NCBI GenBank assembly: GCA_019058315.1
Contig: JAHPZH010000003.1
Coordinates: 516,451 to 580,450, forward strand
DNA length: 64,000 bases
Direction of reading: 5' to 3'
Source: Candidatus Helarchaeota archaeon
Lineage (GTDB): Archaea; Asgardarchaeota; Lokiarchaeia; Helarchaeales; RDOG01
The position numbers and the translations under genes are program-made. Of this stretch, positions 56,082 to 64,000 are shown one piece after another (within the stretch, counting starts at the first letter, position 1; each line of letters opens with the position of its first letter). The notes beneath the pieces are model-generated. The model saw only the letters and a list, made by a program, of their open reading frames with translations, did not search any database and was not told the origin of the DNA.

Positions 56082-56090
56082 TTTATATAA
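56082..56090 (+). promoter_or_regulatory. TATA-like box for the receptor-like gene
   Basis: ATTTATATAATT lies about 45 bases before the ATG at 56136 and would place transcription start near 56110, giving a short leader. Confidence 0.4.
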
Positions 56091-56135
56091 TTTGTCAATC
56101 CGTAGTCTCATACTTCAATTCACATAATCCATCAT

Positions 56136-58502
56136 ATGGAGACATATAAGTTGCCCAAAAAATTAAAATTTTTAATTATTATAGGTTTAATATTGCCATT
56201 TTTTCTATTATTTTGTTCTAATGGACCAAATTTCTATAATATTCCATTTCCTATACAAACTAATACTGCACCTAGTTTAATTAGTATGAGTTTTGAAAGG
56301 GATAATTACACAGGTTCATATAATGGCAATGCTTCGCTAATGTATACCGATTGGGGATTTGATTGGTCAACTTGGGTGGTAGACAATTACAGTGAAAATT
56401 TAATTGACCCAAATATAACCATAAATAATTATGTATATGATGTAAATTATATTGATGTCTATGCTTATTGGCTTTTTAATGGCTTTAGCAGTCATATAAT
56501 TGAAGATAATTTAACAGCAGAATCAAATGTTACTAGTTCTATTTCATTCGCACAAGGGTTTACATCACCCGAATTATTATCAATTGATGAATTATCACTA
56601 TATTTAAATTATAGCTTACCAGGTAGTGAGTTATATAGGTTTGAAGTTACAATATATGATGAAAATTTACAGGATATAATTGATTATAATGAAACTTGGG
56701 ATAATAGACAAAATGTGGCTGAATGGTATACATTTGGATTTTCTAATAATATTTTAGAGGCTGGAAAGAATTATAGCATAGTCCTCACTATATGGTTTGA
56801 TTCAAGTCAAAATTATAATTCAACTAATTTTTGGAAGACTGCTAATCACAGTGTTTCAGCAGATCAAGGCATTTCAATGGTTCATGATGGAAATATTTGG
56901 ACCCAATTACCAAATGATAATGAAACAGATTTTCTTTGTCAATTTAGTTATGTACAATTAATTGATCCTGCAGAAGTGGATTTAAAATTTATTATAGAAG
57001 ATCAAGTTTGTATTCCAAACTATCGCAAAGGTTTATATTCTGTTGGATATGAAGCATTTTATTCCTATAATTTTGTTACTCCACCAGACCATACTATTAA
57101 TATTACAGCAATTGCGAATCAATCTGTTAATTTCGCTTATATAGATATTTATCCAAGATATGTACATTTGATAAATATAACAGGAACGTTCAATACTAGT
57201 GGAAACCAAATCAATTGGAACATTCAGTATCCATATAGAGATATTAGTCTAGATCAAACATTAGATTTCTTTATGTTTGAAAACGATTGGACCTTAGAGC
57301 ATTTCTATAACCCGAGTAATGGGGAATTTGAAGATTTATTTTTTGGATCTATTAAATTATGGAATGATACATATAATGGTATAATTGATATTTGGGGATT
57401 TCCTCTTGAACAAGACATATTTACGGGAATCTACCAGTCGTCTAACTATTTTAATAGATTTTCCACAAAGATGAAACTAGCAAATGGTAGTTATATAGGT
57501 GTTGCATCCTTTCAAATAGATCAGACAATTAGGCTTGAGGCCAAATTAGTAGATTCGAATAATCAACCATTATCAGGTGGAATAGGACACATCGAATTGA
57601 TTTCTCCATTAGGGACAGTGGTTTATAATGGTACTGGTTTAAATGCAAATAATGGCACCATAAACAGTTCTGACATTCTACTTTCAAATATAGGTTCAGG
57701 GGTTTATACTATTAACTTTTTTTGGACAAATGGAAGAAAAGTTGCATACTCTTCAACCCTTATTGAAATAAGAAAAGCACCCTCTCCTCCTATTTTTTTC
57801 CCCACTAGTGAAGATAACCCTGAAACGTTAATCCTAATCATAGCTCTAATAATTGCTGCAGTAGCAACCCCAGTAGCTCTAGTAGTTCGAAGACAACTTC
57901 AATTAAGAGATTGGGAAAAATCTTGTCGTTATTTATTTATTTTATCTAAAAATGGAGTAAGTATGTATAGCCATTCGTTTGGAATTGAATTTCAAGACCC
58001 TTTATTGATTTCTGGTATGATCTCTGCAATTAGCTCGTTTATAATAGAAGTTACAGGTAGCAAAAAACCCCTTAGAACTATCGATCAAGAGGATAAGAAA
58101 ATTCTATTATCTCATGGACAATATACAATTTCTGCACTAGTTGCAGACAAGTCTCTTTCTGTAATGTATAAACATTTAGAAACCTTCCATGTAGAATTTG
58201 AAAAGACATATAGATCTTTAATTAAGGATTGGAATGGCGATACCACTATTTTCAAAGGTACCGAAAAAATTATTGACAAATACTTCCCTATGGATATGGA
58301 AGAAAAGATAATACGTGGTGTGAAAAGGAAACTCATTGAGTTCACGGAAAGAGTTACTACTATCACTGATCCACTGGACGTAATCTCGATCTTCCGTGAA
58401 ATAACTGAATTTAGTTCGAAATATCAAGTAATCATTAATAAACATTATTTAAAACAGTATGGTGAATTGCTAAAAATCGCCGAGGAAAAAATACAAAGTT
58501 AA
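56136..58502 (+). CDS. Receptor-like single-span protein with extracellular beta domains and cytoplasmic longin/Roadblock-like domain
   Basis: 788 residues. A signal sequence lies at about 10-30. A large extracytoplasmic region (about 45-555) is rich in Asn, Tyr and Thr with many N-x-S/T sequons and looks like several beta-sandwich domains, the last resembling an Ig/Big-like fold (about 480-550). One membrane span lies at about 562-584. The cytoplasmic part (585-788) opens with a longin-like module: strand 'RYLFILSKNG', helix 'DPLLISGMISAISSFIIEVTG', then strands to 'ISALVAD'. It matches by eye the modules at 12408-15782, 45912 and 60182. About 100 helical residues follow. It could carry an external signal to a GTPase. 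Confidence 0.75.
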   Translation: METYKLPKKLKFLIIIGLILPFFLLFCSNGPNFYNIPFPIQTNTAPSLISMSFERDNYTGSYNGNASLMYTDWGFDWSTWVVDNYSENLIDPNITINNYVYDVNYIDVYAYWLFNGFSSHIIEDNLTAESNVTSSISFAQGFTSPELLSIDELSLYLNYSLPGSELYRFEVTIYDENLQDIIDYNETWDNRQNVAEWYTFGFSNNILEAGKNYSIVLTIWFDSSQNYNSTNFWKTANHSVSADQGISMVHDGNIWTQLPNDNETDFLCQFSYVQLIDPAEVDLKFIIEDQVCIPNYRKGLYSVGYEAFYSYNFVTPPDHTINITAIANQSVNFAYIDIYPRYVHLINITGTFNTSGNQINWNIQYPYRDISLDQTLDFFMFENDWTLEHFYNPSNGEFEDLFFGSIKLWNDTYNGIIDIWGFPLEQDIFTGIYQSSNYFNRFSTKMKLANGSYIGVASFQIDQTIRLEAKLVDSNNQPLSGGIGHIELISPLGTVVYNGTGLNANNGTINSSDILLSNIGSGVYTINFFWTNGRKVAYSSTLIEIRKAPSPPIFFPTSEDNPETLILIIALIIAAVATPVALVVRRQLQLRDWEKSCRYLFILSKNGVSMYSHSFGIEFQDPLLISGMISAISSFIIEVTGSKKPLRTIDQEDKKILLSHGQYTISALVADKSLSVMYKHLETFHVEFEKTYRSLIKDWNGDTTIFKGTEKIIDKYFPMDMEEKIIRGVKRKLIEFTERVTTITDPLDVISIFREITEFSSKYQVIINKHYLKQYGELLKIAEEKIQS

Positions 58503-58512
58503 AAAGACTTAA

Positions 58513-58550
58513 ATTTTATTTTTTTTCCTTTTTTCTCCATTTTAACTTAT
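58513..58550 (+). terminator. T-rich putative terminator after the receptor-like gene
   Basis: T-runs of 4, 10, 6 and 4 residues lie within 40 bases downstream of the stop codon. Confidence 0.4.
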
Positions 58551-58675
58551 TTTTTTGAATATATTATATCTCAATTATATTCGTATTTTTGTAGGACGGC
58601 AATACTTATATTGTTAGTCTACATAATTATATCAGTATAAAAAAAATATGTAATTTGTATTTGTAAATTATTTAA

Positions 58676-59785
58676 GTGATATTTTTGAGTGTTAAGGAAG
58701 AGAAGCTCGGGGACCTACAAGTGGTGGAACCTATAAGTGAGAGAGGTTCTTTAGTTGAGGAGAAATTGTCGATAGATTCATCGAGAGTCAATTCATTAGA
58801 CACCATGCGGGGGTACTGCGTCTTAATGATGATTGCTTGGCATTATTATTTCTTCCTTAAAGTCGATTACCTAGAAACGAATTTTTTTATTTTTTGGATA
58901 ATGAATATTATTGTTTTACCTGGCAATCCAATGTTTGTAATCGTGATGGGCGCATCGTTAGTTTTATCCTTAGAGAGACGTAAACAAAAAGGTTATAACT
59001 CGCGAGATAATATTATTCATTTGATAAAGAGAGCAATACTTTTTTTTGTTGTTCATCATGTAATGGTTATTTCCTACCTTTTATATTTTGGGCCAGTGGT
59101 TTTTCAAGTTCGCGGATTATATCCAGGTTGGATTCCTGCTCTTGGAATTAATGCCATAATTTGTTTTTTCTTAATGTATTTACGAAAGATATATCGCTTT
59201 TTTGTTATAGTAGGGATAAACATTTCATCAATTATTAATCTAATACCATATATTGGTCTTGACTTCAATAGTCTATTTTATATGATATTCGGTACCATTT
59301 TAGGTGAGCTCATAGTGGAGGCTAGAAAAAAAGGTAATGTTTCTGCTTTTCAAAAAAGGATATTCATATTAGGGATAATTCTTTTTATATTGGGAATTCC
59401 ATGTGAATTATATATCAATAGCATATATGATCTATCTTTTCCCAATACTGATGTTTTGAATAAACCTTTTTTTGCAGTCTATTCAATAGGTATTTTCATA
59501 TTAACATTTGCAGTCTTATTTCGGATACAAGATTATAATAAAAATAAAAAGCGAATTTCACATCATTTAACACTTTTTAGTTCCTTGTCTCTAACTATAT
59601 TTTATTTTCATTATGCATTAGGAACAAACTTTTTTATGCCTTTCGGCTTTGGTAACTTTTTTTCTCTTTATTCATATGTATTATTTTTAATAGCTTTTTA
59701 TATAACCCTTTATTTAATCAGTGTACTCTGGTCCAGATCTAAAAATAAATATAGTTTAGAATGGTTTATTCGTAAATTTAGTTGA
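58676..59785 (+). CDS. Integral membrane acyltransferase, heparan-alpha-glucosaminide N-acetyltransferase (DUF1624)-like
   Basis: 369 residues with about ten hydrophobic helices. The first helix is preceded by 'SRVNSLDTMRGYCVLMMIAWHYY', which matches the opening of DUF1624/HGSNAT-type acyltransferases ('R-x-x-x-L-D-x-x-R-G'), with the histidine at the end of that helix. Such enzymes transfer acetyl groups across or at the membrane to glycans. The start is uncertain (GTG 58676 or a later codon). The first 35 residues are polar and acidic. It lies downstream of the receptor-like gene with its own promoter region. The acceptor may be an S-layer or surface glycan (inference). Confidence 0.78.
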   Translation: MIFLSVKEEKLGDLQVVEPISERGSLVEEKLSIDSSRVNSLDTMRGYCVLMMIAWHYYFFLKVDYLETNFFIFWIMNIIVLPGNPMFVIVMGASLVLSLERRKQKGYNSRDNIIHLIKRAILFFVVHHVMVISYLLYFGPVVFQVRGLYPGWIPALGINAIICFFLMYLRKIYRFFVIVGINISSIINLIPYIGLDFNSLFYMIFGTILGELIVEARKKGNVSAFQKRIFILGIILFILGIPCELYINSIYDLSFPNTDVLNKPFFAVYSIGIFILTFAVLFRIQDYNKNKKRISHHLTLFSSLSLTIFYFHYALGTNFFMPFGFGNFFSLYSYVLFLIAFYITLYLISVLWSRSKNKYSLEWFIRKFS

Positions 59786-59873
59786 ATTCTCTGATTTCTA
59801 AAAAATAATTTTTAAATAGAATTATAATCTGATATTTAACAAGATTTAATTGAATTTAAGAGTCGAACTTTAA

Positions 59874-60176
59874 ATGCCCACAAAAGATGAACTTAAACTC
59901 CAAAAAGAACGGATTAGATTAACTCAACAAGCAAAGAAAGTCTTTAATGTTCAAAAGGAAATCGAAAAATTAGAACATAGAATATTAAAATATCAAAACA
60001 AATTAGAAAAAGAGCAAAGGAAGGCACAAGACATCAAAGATAATATCTATATCTTGGAAGAAAAAATAAAATTACAACAAGATAGGATACTTACATCTGT
60101 TGAAGCTGAATCTATCCCGAAAAAGAGATTAAAAGGAAAAAAAGTTAAAAGGCTGCCTGCTCCAAAGGATGATTAA
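59874..60176 (+). CDS. Small coiled-coil protein
   Basis: 100 residues, helical almost throughout. Heptad-like spacing of I/L/V runs from about residue 8 to 75 (KEIEKLEHRILKYQNKLEKEQRK), followed by a basic, proline-containing tail (KKRLKGKKVKRLPAPKDD). No known family. It may bind nucleic acid or act as an adaptor. Its stop lies six bases from that of the convergent longin-like gene. Confidence 0.6.
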   Translation: MPTKDELKLQKERIRLTQQAKKVFNVQKEIEKLEHRILKYQNKLEKEQRKAQDIKDNIYILEEKIKLQQDRILTSVEAESIPKKRLKGKKVKRLPAPKDD

Positions 60177-60181
60177 ATTAT

Positions 60182-60595
60182 TTATTTAGGTTCTTGTCTT
60201 ATTTTTCTATCATATTCATAATTCCAATCTAAATACAAAACCATATCAATTATTTTTGTAAAATCTTTAAAAACATCAATTTCTGTTAAATGGATTTTAT
60301 TTTCATACATTTTTACAAATGTACGTTGCAATGCTTTTACTTTTCTTCGAATTTCCACTTCATCGTCTTCTGTATCAATTGCAATTGCTACTACAATTTC
60401 GTCTCCTACAAAATAAAGGATTTTGATATCACCCATAACAATTGAATCTATATGTCTTTGAGTAAGCTTTTTCGAAAATGATTCAATTGCTGAAACAAAA
60501 CCAGCAAATAAAGTCTTATCTACATGGATACTACTGTAATTACGATCTAACAAACATATACCATCAATATTTAAAATCCAAACATTATGAATCAT
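60182..60595 (-). CDS. Stand-alone longin/Roadblock-like domain protein, GTPase partner
   Basis: 137 residues made up almost entirely of the module shared with 12408-15782, 45912 and 56136: 'NVWILNIDGICLLDRNY', helix 'DKTLFAGFVSAIESFSKKL', closing strands to 'IVVAIAID', and a final helix. TGAGGAAAA stands before the ATG. It lies nine bases downstream of a small GTPase gene in one operon, the same arrangement as bacterial mglA/mglB, where the Roadblock partner is a GTPase-activating protein. It is therefore a good candidate regulator of that GTPase. Confidence 0.75.
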   Translation of the reverse strand: MIHNVWILNIDGICLLDRNYSSIHVDKTLFAGFVSAIESFSKKLTQRHIDSIVMGDIKILYFVGDEIVVAIAIDTEDDEVEIRRKVKALQRTFVKMYENKIHLTEIDVFKDFTKIIDMVLYLDWNYEYDRKIRQEPK

Positions 60596-60604
60596 GTTTT
60601 TTCC

Positions 60605-61171
60605 TCATTCTCCTGGAGTAAATTTATTTAATTTATCTTGTAAAATTATTGCTTTATTTTTAATAATGTCAAATGCCGAGCGGGTGAACATTGTTTCTAC
60701 GACCTCACCTGTCTTGGCAGATGTCTCAAAATAATGGACCTTATGTTGCTTTGCTAATTCTATGATTTCATCAGTTTCTACTGCCCTCATTTCAAATGCA
60801 TCCAAATCAATTTTATTCCCTACAATAACAAATGGGATTTTTGCCCCGACATATTCTTTAATATCATCAATCCACTCGTTCAAATCTGTAAAAGTGTTTT
60901 TTCTAGTTACATCGCAAACCATGATTGCCCCATCAGATCCCATGAGATATGTTGAGCGGATATCTCTCCATTTACTCTGACCACCTATGTCCCAAATGAG
61001 TAATTTAATTTCTAGATTCATTTTTGGAAAATTAATTTCTTTAATTAAAAAATCAGCACCAATAGTTCCCACATAATTGTCTTTAAAATAATCCTTCACA
61101 TACCTTAAAACTAAAGATGTTTTTCCGACTCCAGGTGATCCCAGTAAACAAACTTTGAAGGCTAATCTCAT
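60605..61171 (-). CDS. Ras-superfamily small GTPase (stand-alone)
   Basis: About 188 residues, a single G domain. Counting from the GTG at 61180, motifs are P-loop GSPGVGKT (14-21), switch I T39, WDIGGQ (63-68), NKID (122-125) and TSAK (153-156). The switch II triplet GGQ is the form seen in Arf-type GTPases, while the rest looks Rab/Ras-like. There is no N-terminal myristoylation glycine pattern and no C-terminal cysteine. ATG 61171 is favoured over GTG 61180. It is the middle gene of a zinc-ribbon / GTPase / longin-like operon with gaps of 14 or fewer bases. Confidence 0.93.
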   Translation of the reverse strand: MRLAFKVCLLGSPGVGKTSLVLRYVKDYFKDNYVGTIGADFLIKEINFPKMNLEIKLLIWDIGGQSKWRDIRSTYLMGSDGAIMVCDVTRKNTFTDLNEWIDDIKEYVGAKIPFVIVGNKIDLDAFEMRAVETDEIIELAKQHKVHYFETSAKTGEVVETMFTRSAFDIIKNKAIILQDKLNKFTPGE

Positions 61172-61185
61172 AGATCGCACAGTTC

Positions 61186-61728
61186 TTAATCGATTTTATA
61201 AATTTCAGTGTCTTTTTTATCATTTTTTTGTTTCAAGATCTTTTGTTCTTCTTTAATTTCAACTTTAGGAGGCAATTTAAAATTTTTAAAATCCGAGGTT
61301 ATTGAAGTATTTTTTTCAATTTGTTTCTTCCAATCAATTCTTTTTTTAATCAAAGGGTGAGTATTTAACAGATTTTCAACAGGATCTATAATTGTTCTAT
61401 CTTGAAATTTATTATTTTCTTCATTTATTTTCTTAAGACCAAGTGGTTTATCCTTTTGTTCGGATTTTAAGGAAGCTATTTCTCCAACATTACGGACAAT
61501 TCCTTTATCCTCTGGAGGCGCAGTTTGAACTTTAGAAATGAGATTCTCCCTATCATCTAATTGAGTTTTCCATCTTAATTTTTTTTCTAATTCGGAAGTA
61601 GGATTAAAAAAATTCAATTCCAGACCGACTTTCGTATTAGGAGAGAGATGAGAAACTACATTTGATCCAGAACAATTATTACAAATACCGTTTAAAGTAA
61701 TACTTCCACATCTTTTACAAAAATTCAT
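61186..61728 (-). CDS. Zinc-ribbon protein with disordered tail, GTPase operon
   Basis: 180 residues. The first 20 form a zinc ribbon (C4, C7, C16, C19: FCKRCG ... ICNNCSG). The rest is charged and probably disordered, with a repeated 'L-x-x-x-x-W-K-x-Q' motif (about 51-57 KLRWKTQL and 130-138 RIDWKKQI) that could be a short binding motif. It is the first gene of the operon, ending a few bases before the GTPase start. It may be an effector or adaptor for that GTPase. I recognise no named family. Confidence 0.65.
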   Translation of the reverse strand: MNFCKRCGSITLNGICNNCSGSNVVSHLSPNTKVGLELNFFNPTSELEKKLRWKTQLDDRENLISKVQTAPPEDKGIVRNVGEIASLKSEQKDKPLGLKKINEENNKFQDRTIIDPVENLLNTHPLIKKRIDWKKQIEKNTSITSDFKNFKLPPKVEIKEEQKILKQKNDKKDTEIYKID

Positions 61729-61914
61729 TATAATTCACTATCATTAATTTATTGAATATTTATGAAGTTAAATAAATAAAATAACGTTCAAAATTTTTAT
61801 ACAATAAATATAAAAATTATTTCTTTATATTTTTAGTTTCTCATTCTAAGTTTTAAATTAATTGGTTGTCAAATAACTAAAATTATATATGGATTAGATT
61901 TGAAGGGTAAAAAT

Positions 61915-63039
61915 ATGAAACCTGGAACATATTTTGTATTAGGAAACGAAGCTTGTGCAGAAGGAGCAATTTATGCGGGGTGCAATTTTTTTGGAGGATA
62001 TCCAATTACACCCGCAACTGAAATTGCAGAATATTTATCGATACGATTACCACAAGTCAATGGGTTTTTTTTACAGCTTGAAGATGAAATAGCTGCAATT
62101 TGTTCTATTATTGGAGCCTCTTGGGCTGGAGCTAAAGCAATGACGGCAACATCTGGTCCTGGGTTCAGTCTCATGCAAGAAGCTATCTCTTATGCTTATC
62201 ATACCGAAACTCCAGTTGTAATTGTCGAAGTTTCTAGAAGTGGACCGTCAACTGGTCAAGCTACGTACCCTTCTCAACAAGATTTTTATCAAGTTCGATA
62301 TGGTGCACATGGAGACTATGAAGCAGTTGTTTTAACTCCTTGGTCAGTTCAAGAAGCATTTGATTTTACAATAAAATCGTTTAATCTTGCGGAAACATAT
62401 CGAGTGCCAGTAATTCTAATGATGGATGGGGCGATCGGACATAGTAGAGAAAAATTGACCATTCCTGATCCAGCATCCTTAACTATTGTGAATCGAAAGA
62501 TAAAAATGGGGCATTGTGAACCATTTAAAGCAATAGATGACACATTAGTTCCCCCAATGCCATTATTTGGAAACGGATGCAACCTTTTGGTAACGGGTTC
62601 AGCTCATGAACCCTCTGGATTAAGAAATTATAATCCAAAAATCCATTCCCAAACAGTTCAGCGTATTTCTAAAAAGATTACACAAGCAACTAATAAAATT
62701 TGTGAAATTGAATCTCAATTTATAGAAGATGCAGAATATGTTATTTTGTCTTACGGAGCTTCCGCTAGATCTGCTTACGGAGCAGTTCAAAAACTTAGAA
62801 GTAAATATAAAGTTGGGTTTATAAGATTAAAAACCTTGTGGCCATTTCCGGACGAACTGCTTGAAAAGGAACTTGCTGGAAAAATTAAGTCAATTTTTGT
62901 CCCTGAAATGAATATAGGAAAAGCAGTTCGAGAAATTCAAAGAATTAATAAAACAGCTAAAATAGTTTCAATAAGTAAACTTGGTGGTTTAATTCCTTCC
63001 ATAGAAGATATAATAAAAAAATTTAAGAAAGAGGTTTAA
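61915..63039 (+). CDS. korA: 2-oxoacid:ferredoxin oxidoreductase, alpha subunit (KorA-type)
   Basis: About 374 residues. Hallmarks of the alpha subunit are present: 'GNEACAEGAIYAGCNFFGGYPITPATE' near the start, 'LEDEIAAI', 'TATSGPGFSLMQEAI' and the C-terminal swivel domain (about 265-374). With the beta subunit it oxidises a 2-oxoacid such as 2-oxoglutarate or pyruvate to an acyl-CoA and reduces ferredoxin. The length and opening sequence are closest to KorA. ATG 61915 is favoured over TTG 61900. The beta gene starts two bases after its stop. Confidence 0.9.
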   Translation: MKPGTYFVLGNEACAEGAIYAGCNFFGGYPITPATEIAEYLSIRLPQVNGFFLQLEDEIAAICSIIGASWAGAKAMTATSGPGFSLMQEAISYAYHTETPVVIVEVSRSGPSTGQATYPSQQDFYQVRYGAHGDYEAVVLTPWSVQEAFDFTIKSFNLAETYRVPVILMMDGAIGHSREKLTIPDPASLTIVNRKIKMGHCEPFKAIDDTLVPPMPLFGNGCNLLVTGSAHEPSGLRNYNPKIHSQTVQRISKKITQATNKICEIESQFIEDAEYVILSYGASARSAYGAVQKLRSKYKVGFIRLKTLWPFPDELLEKELAGKIKSIFVPEMNIGKAVREIQRINKTAKIVSISKLGGLIPSIEDIIKKFKKEV

Positions 63040-63041
63040 AA

Positions 63042-63833
63042 ATGGATAATCCTTCATTAATCAAAAAATATATTCGATTTACAGAAACTACATTTTGTTC
63101 TGGATGTGGAAATGGAATAATATTGAATTGTTTTATTCGAGCAGTCGAAAATTTAAAATTAGATCCGAAAAGTATTCTTTGTGTTTCTGGAATTGGTTGT
63201 TCCTCTTGGATACCTAGCCCTTATTTAAAATTGGATACATTCCACACACTTCATGGAAGGGCTATTGCGTTTGCTACAGGTGCTAAAGTTTTTAATAAAG
63301 CTCTAAATGTTGTTGTATTTACGGGTGACGGAGATGGTGCTGGAATTGGTGGTAATCATCTAATTCATGCAGCTCGAAGAAACATAGATATGACTGTTCT
63401 CTTGGTAAACAATTCGATCTATGGAATGACAGGGGGACAGTACGCCCCAACTACACCCTATAATACCTATTCTTCTACTTCAGTTTATGGAAATCCAGAA
63501 GACCCATTTGATTTATGTAAACTTGTAGAAGCTGCTGGGGCTACCTATGTAGCAAGATGGATAACTAATTATCCAAGAAAACTTATAAAATCAATTGAAG
63601 AAGCACTTTCCCATAATGGTTTCTCTTTCATAGAAATACTAACGCAATGTCCTACTGAATTTGGACGAAAAAACAAATTGAATTCATCTGTTGAATATTT
63701 CAAATATTTAAAGGAAATTACTACTTTAAAAAAAGAAATGGGGAAGATTCCTCTCGGAATTTTTGTAAAAGAAAAAAGACCAGAATTTACACAGAAAATG
63801 GATTCATTAATTGAAAATTCAAAAAAAAGTTAA
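63042..63833 (+). CDS. korB: 2-oxoacid:ferredoxin oxidoreductase, beta subunit (KorB-type)
   Basis: 263 residues. The thiamine-pyrophosphate domain shows 'CSGCGNG' (19-25), 'GIGCSSW', the Mg-binding 'GDGDGAGIGGNH' and 'NNSIYGMTGGQYAPTT'. No ferredoxin-type [4Fe-4S] domain is fused, so electrons must leave via clusters in other subunits or via the cysteines near the N-terminus. It overlaps no other gene and is coupled to the alpha gene by a two-base gap with GAGG as binding site. No gamma or delta subunit gene is adjacent in this window. Confidence 0.9.
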   Translation: MDNPSLIKKYIRFTETTFCSGCGNGIILNCFIRAVENLKLDPKSILCVSGIGCSSWIPSPYLKLDTFHTLHGRAIAFATGAKVFNKALNVVVFTGDGDGAGIGGNHLIHAARRNIDMTVLLVNNSIYGMTGGQYAPTTPYNTYSSTSVYGNPEDPFDLCKLVEAAGATYVARWITNYPRKLIKSIEEALSHNGFSFIEILTQCPTEFGRKNKLNSSVEYFKYLKEITTLKKEMGKIPLGIFVKEKRPEFTQKMDSLIENSKKS

Positions 63834-63910
63834 AATTACACTCAAATGCGGATAACAATGTTCTATCCTTGCAAACCCATTATTAACTTTCTCGGCAGAT
63901 TTTGAGTAAG

Positions 63911-64000
63911 TTATTTAAGTTCTAAAATAAATTTTTCACAGTTCGAGCAATAAATTTCGATAAATATATCCTTTATTTTAATAATACTATATAATGGTCG
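63911..64000 (-). CDS. Possible C-terminal end of a protein entering from the right edge
   Basis: Reading the minus strand from the window edge gives 29 open codons ending at a TAA (63913-63911). The sequence ends IEIYCSNCEKFILELK, and the CxxC turn looks like half of a zinc ribbon. The stretch is too short to identify and could be chance. Confidence 0.3.
   Translation of the reverse strand, partial: RPLYSIIKIKDIFIEIYCSNCEKFILELK

Overview
The window is AT-rich archaeal DNA (roughly 30% G+C by eye) that reads most naturally as an Asgard archaeon, probably of the Lokiarchaeia type. This is inferred from gene content and was not tested by phylogeny. The signs are an archaeal TFB, archaeal TATA boxes and GGTGAT/GGAGG ribosome binding sites, four Ras-superfamily GTPases (three fused to an N-terminal Roadblock/LC7 domain), six proteins sharing a small longin/Roadblock-like domain, and a WD40-TPR protein. 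No tRNA, rRNA, insertion sequence, CRISPR array or origin was recognised.

Layout. 1-2650: two overlapping secreted-protein genes and a PadR-type regulator with a methyltransferase-like tail. 2700-7550: an MFS transporter and GH20-like hydrolase pair, and a membrane protein. 8016-10131: TFB behind a tandemly repeated promoter, then two membrane proteins. 10189-15782: a signalling block of two Roadblock-GTPase fusions and three paralogous longin-like/helical/winged-helix proteins. 15983-30147: an M24 peptidase, an HMG-CoA-synthase-like/DUF35 fusion with a thiolase, two acyl-CoA synthetases, a WD40-TPR protein, and an Fe-S/FAD oxidoreductase locus whose FAD subunit gene is freshly duplicated. 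30189-36677: a GNAT enzyme, a third acyl-CoA synthetase with a large insertion, and a class II aldolase/FGGY kinase/2-hydroxyacid dehydrogenase operon. 36748-44147: membrane proteins, a small gene with an unusual start, tandem DUF4139 paralogues and a DUF389 protein with a Lys/Glu repeat tail. 44297-50334: a membrane-anchored clan CD (C13-like) protease, another longin-like protein, a DHH phosphoesterase, an ArsR-like regulator and two ribbon-helix-helix paralogues whose ribosome binding sites point at ATT and ACG codons. 50605-55987: a zinc-ribbon membrane protein, a Roadblock-GTPase and a GH172 / RuBisCO / FGGY kinase operon. 56136-61728: a single-span receptor-like protein with a cytoplasmic longin-like domain, an acyltransferase, a coiled-coil protein, and a zinc-ribbon / GTPase / longin-like operon. 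61915-63833: a 2-oxoacid:ferredoxin oxidoreductase alpha-beta pair.

How it fits together. The metabolic genes suggest a heterotroph that activates carboxylic acids to CoA esters, cleaves them by thiolysis, passes electrons to FAD/Fe-S and ferredoxin enzymes, and handles sugars through glycosidases, FGGY kinases and a RuBisCO with a complete catalytic residue set. The most distinctive theme is the repeated pairing of small GTPases with longin/Roadblock-like modules, including one on the cytoplasmic side of an apparent receptor. Together they may form a membrane-to-cytosol GTPase signalling network.
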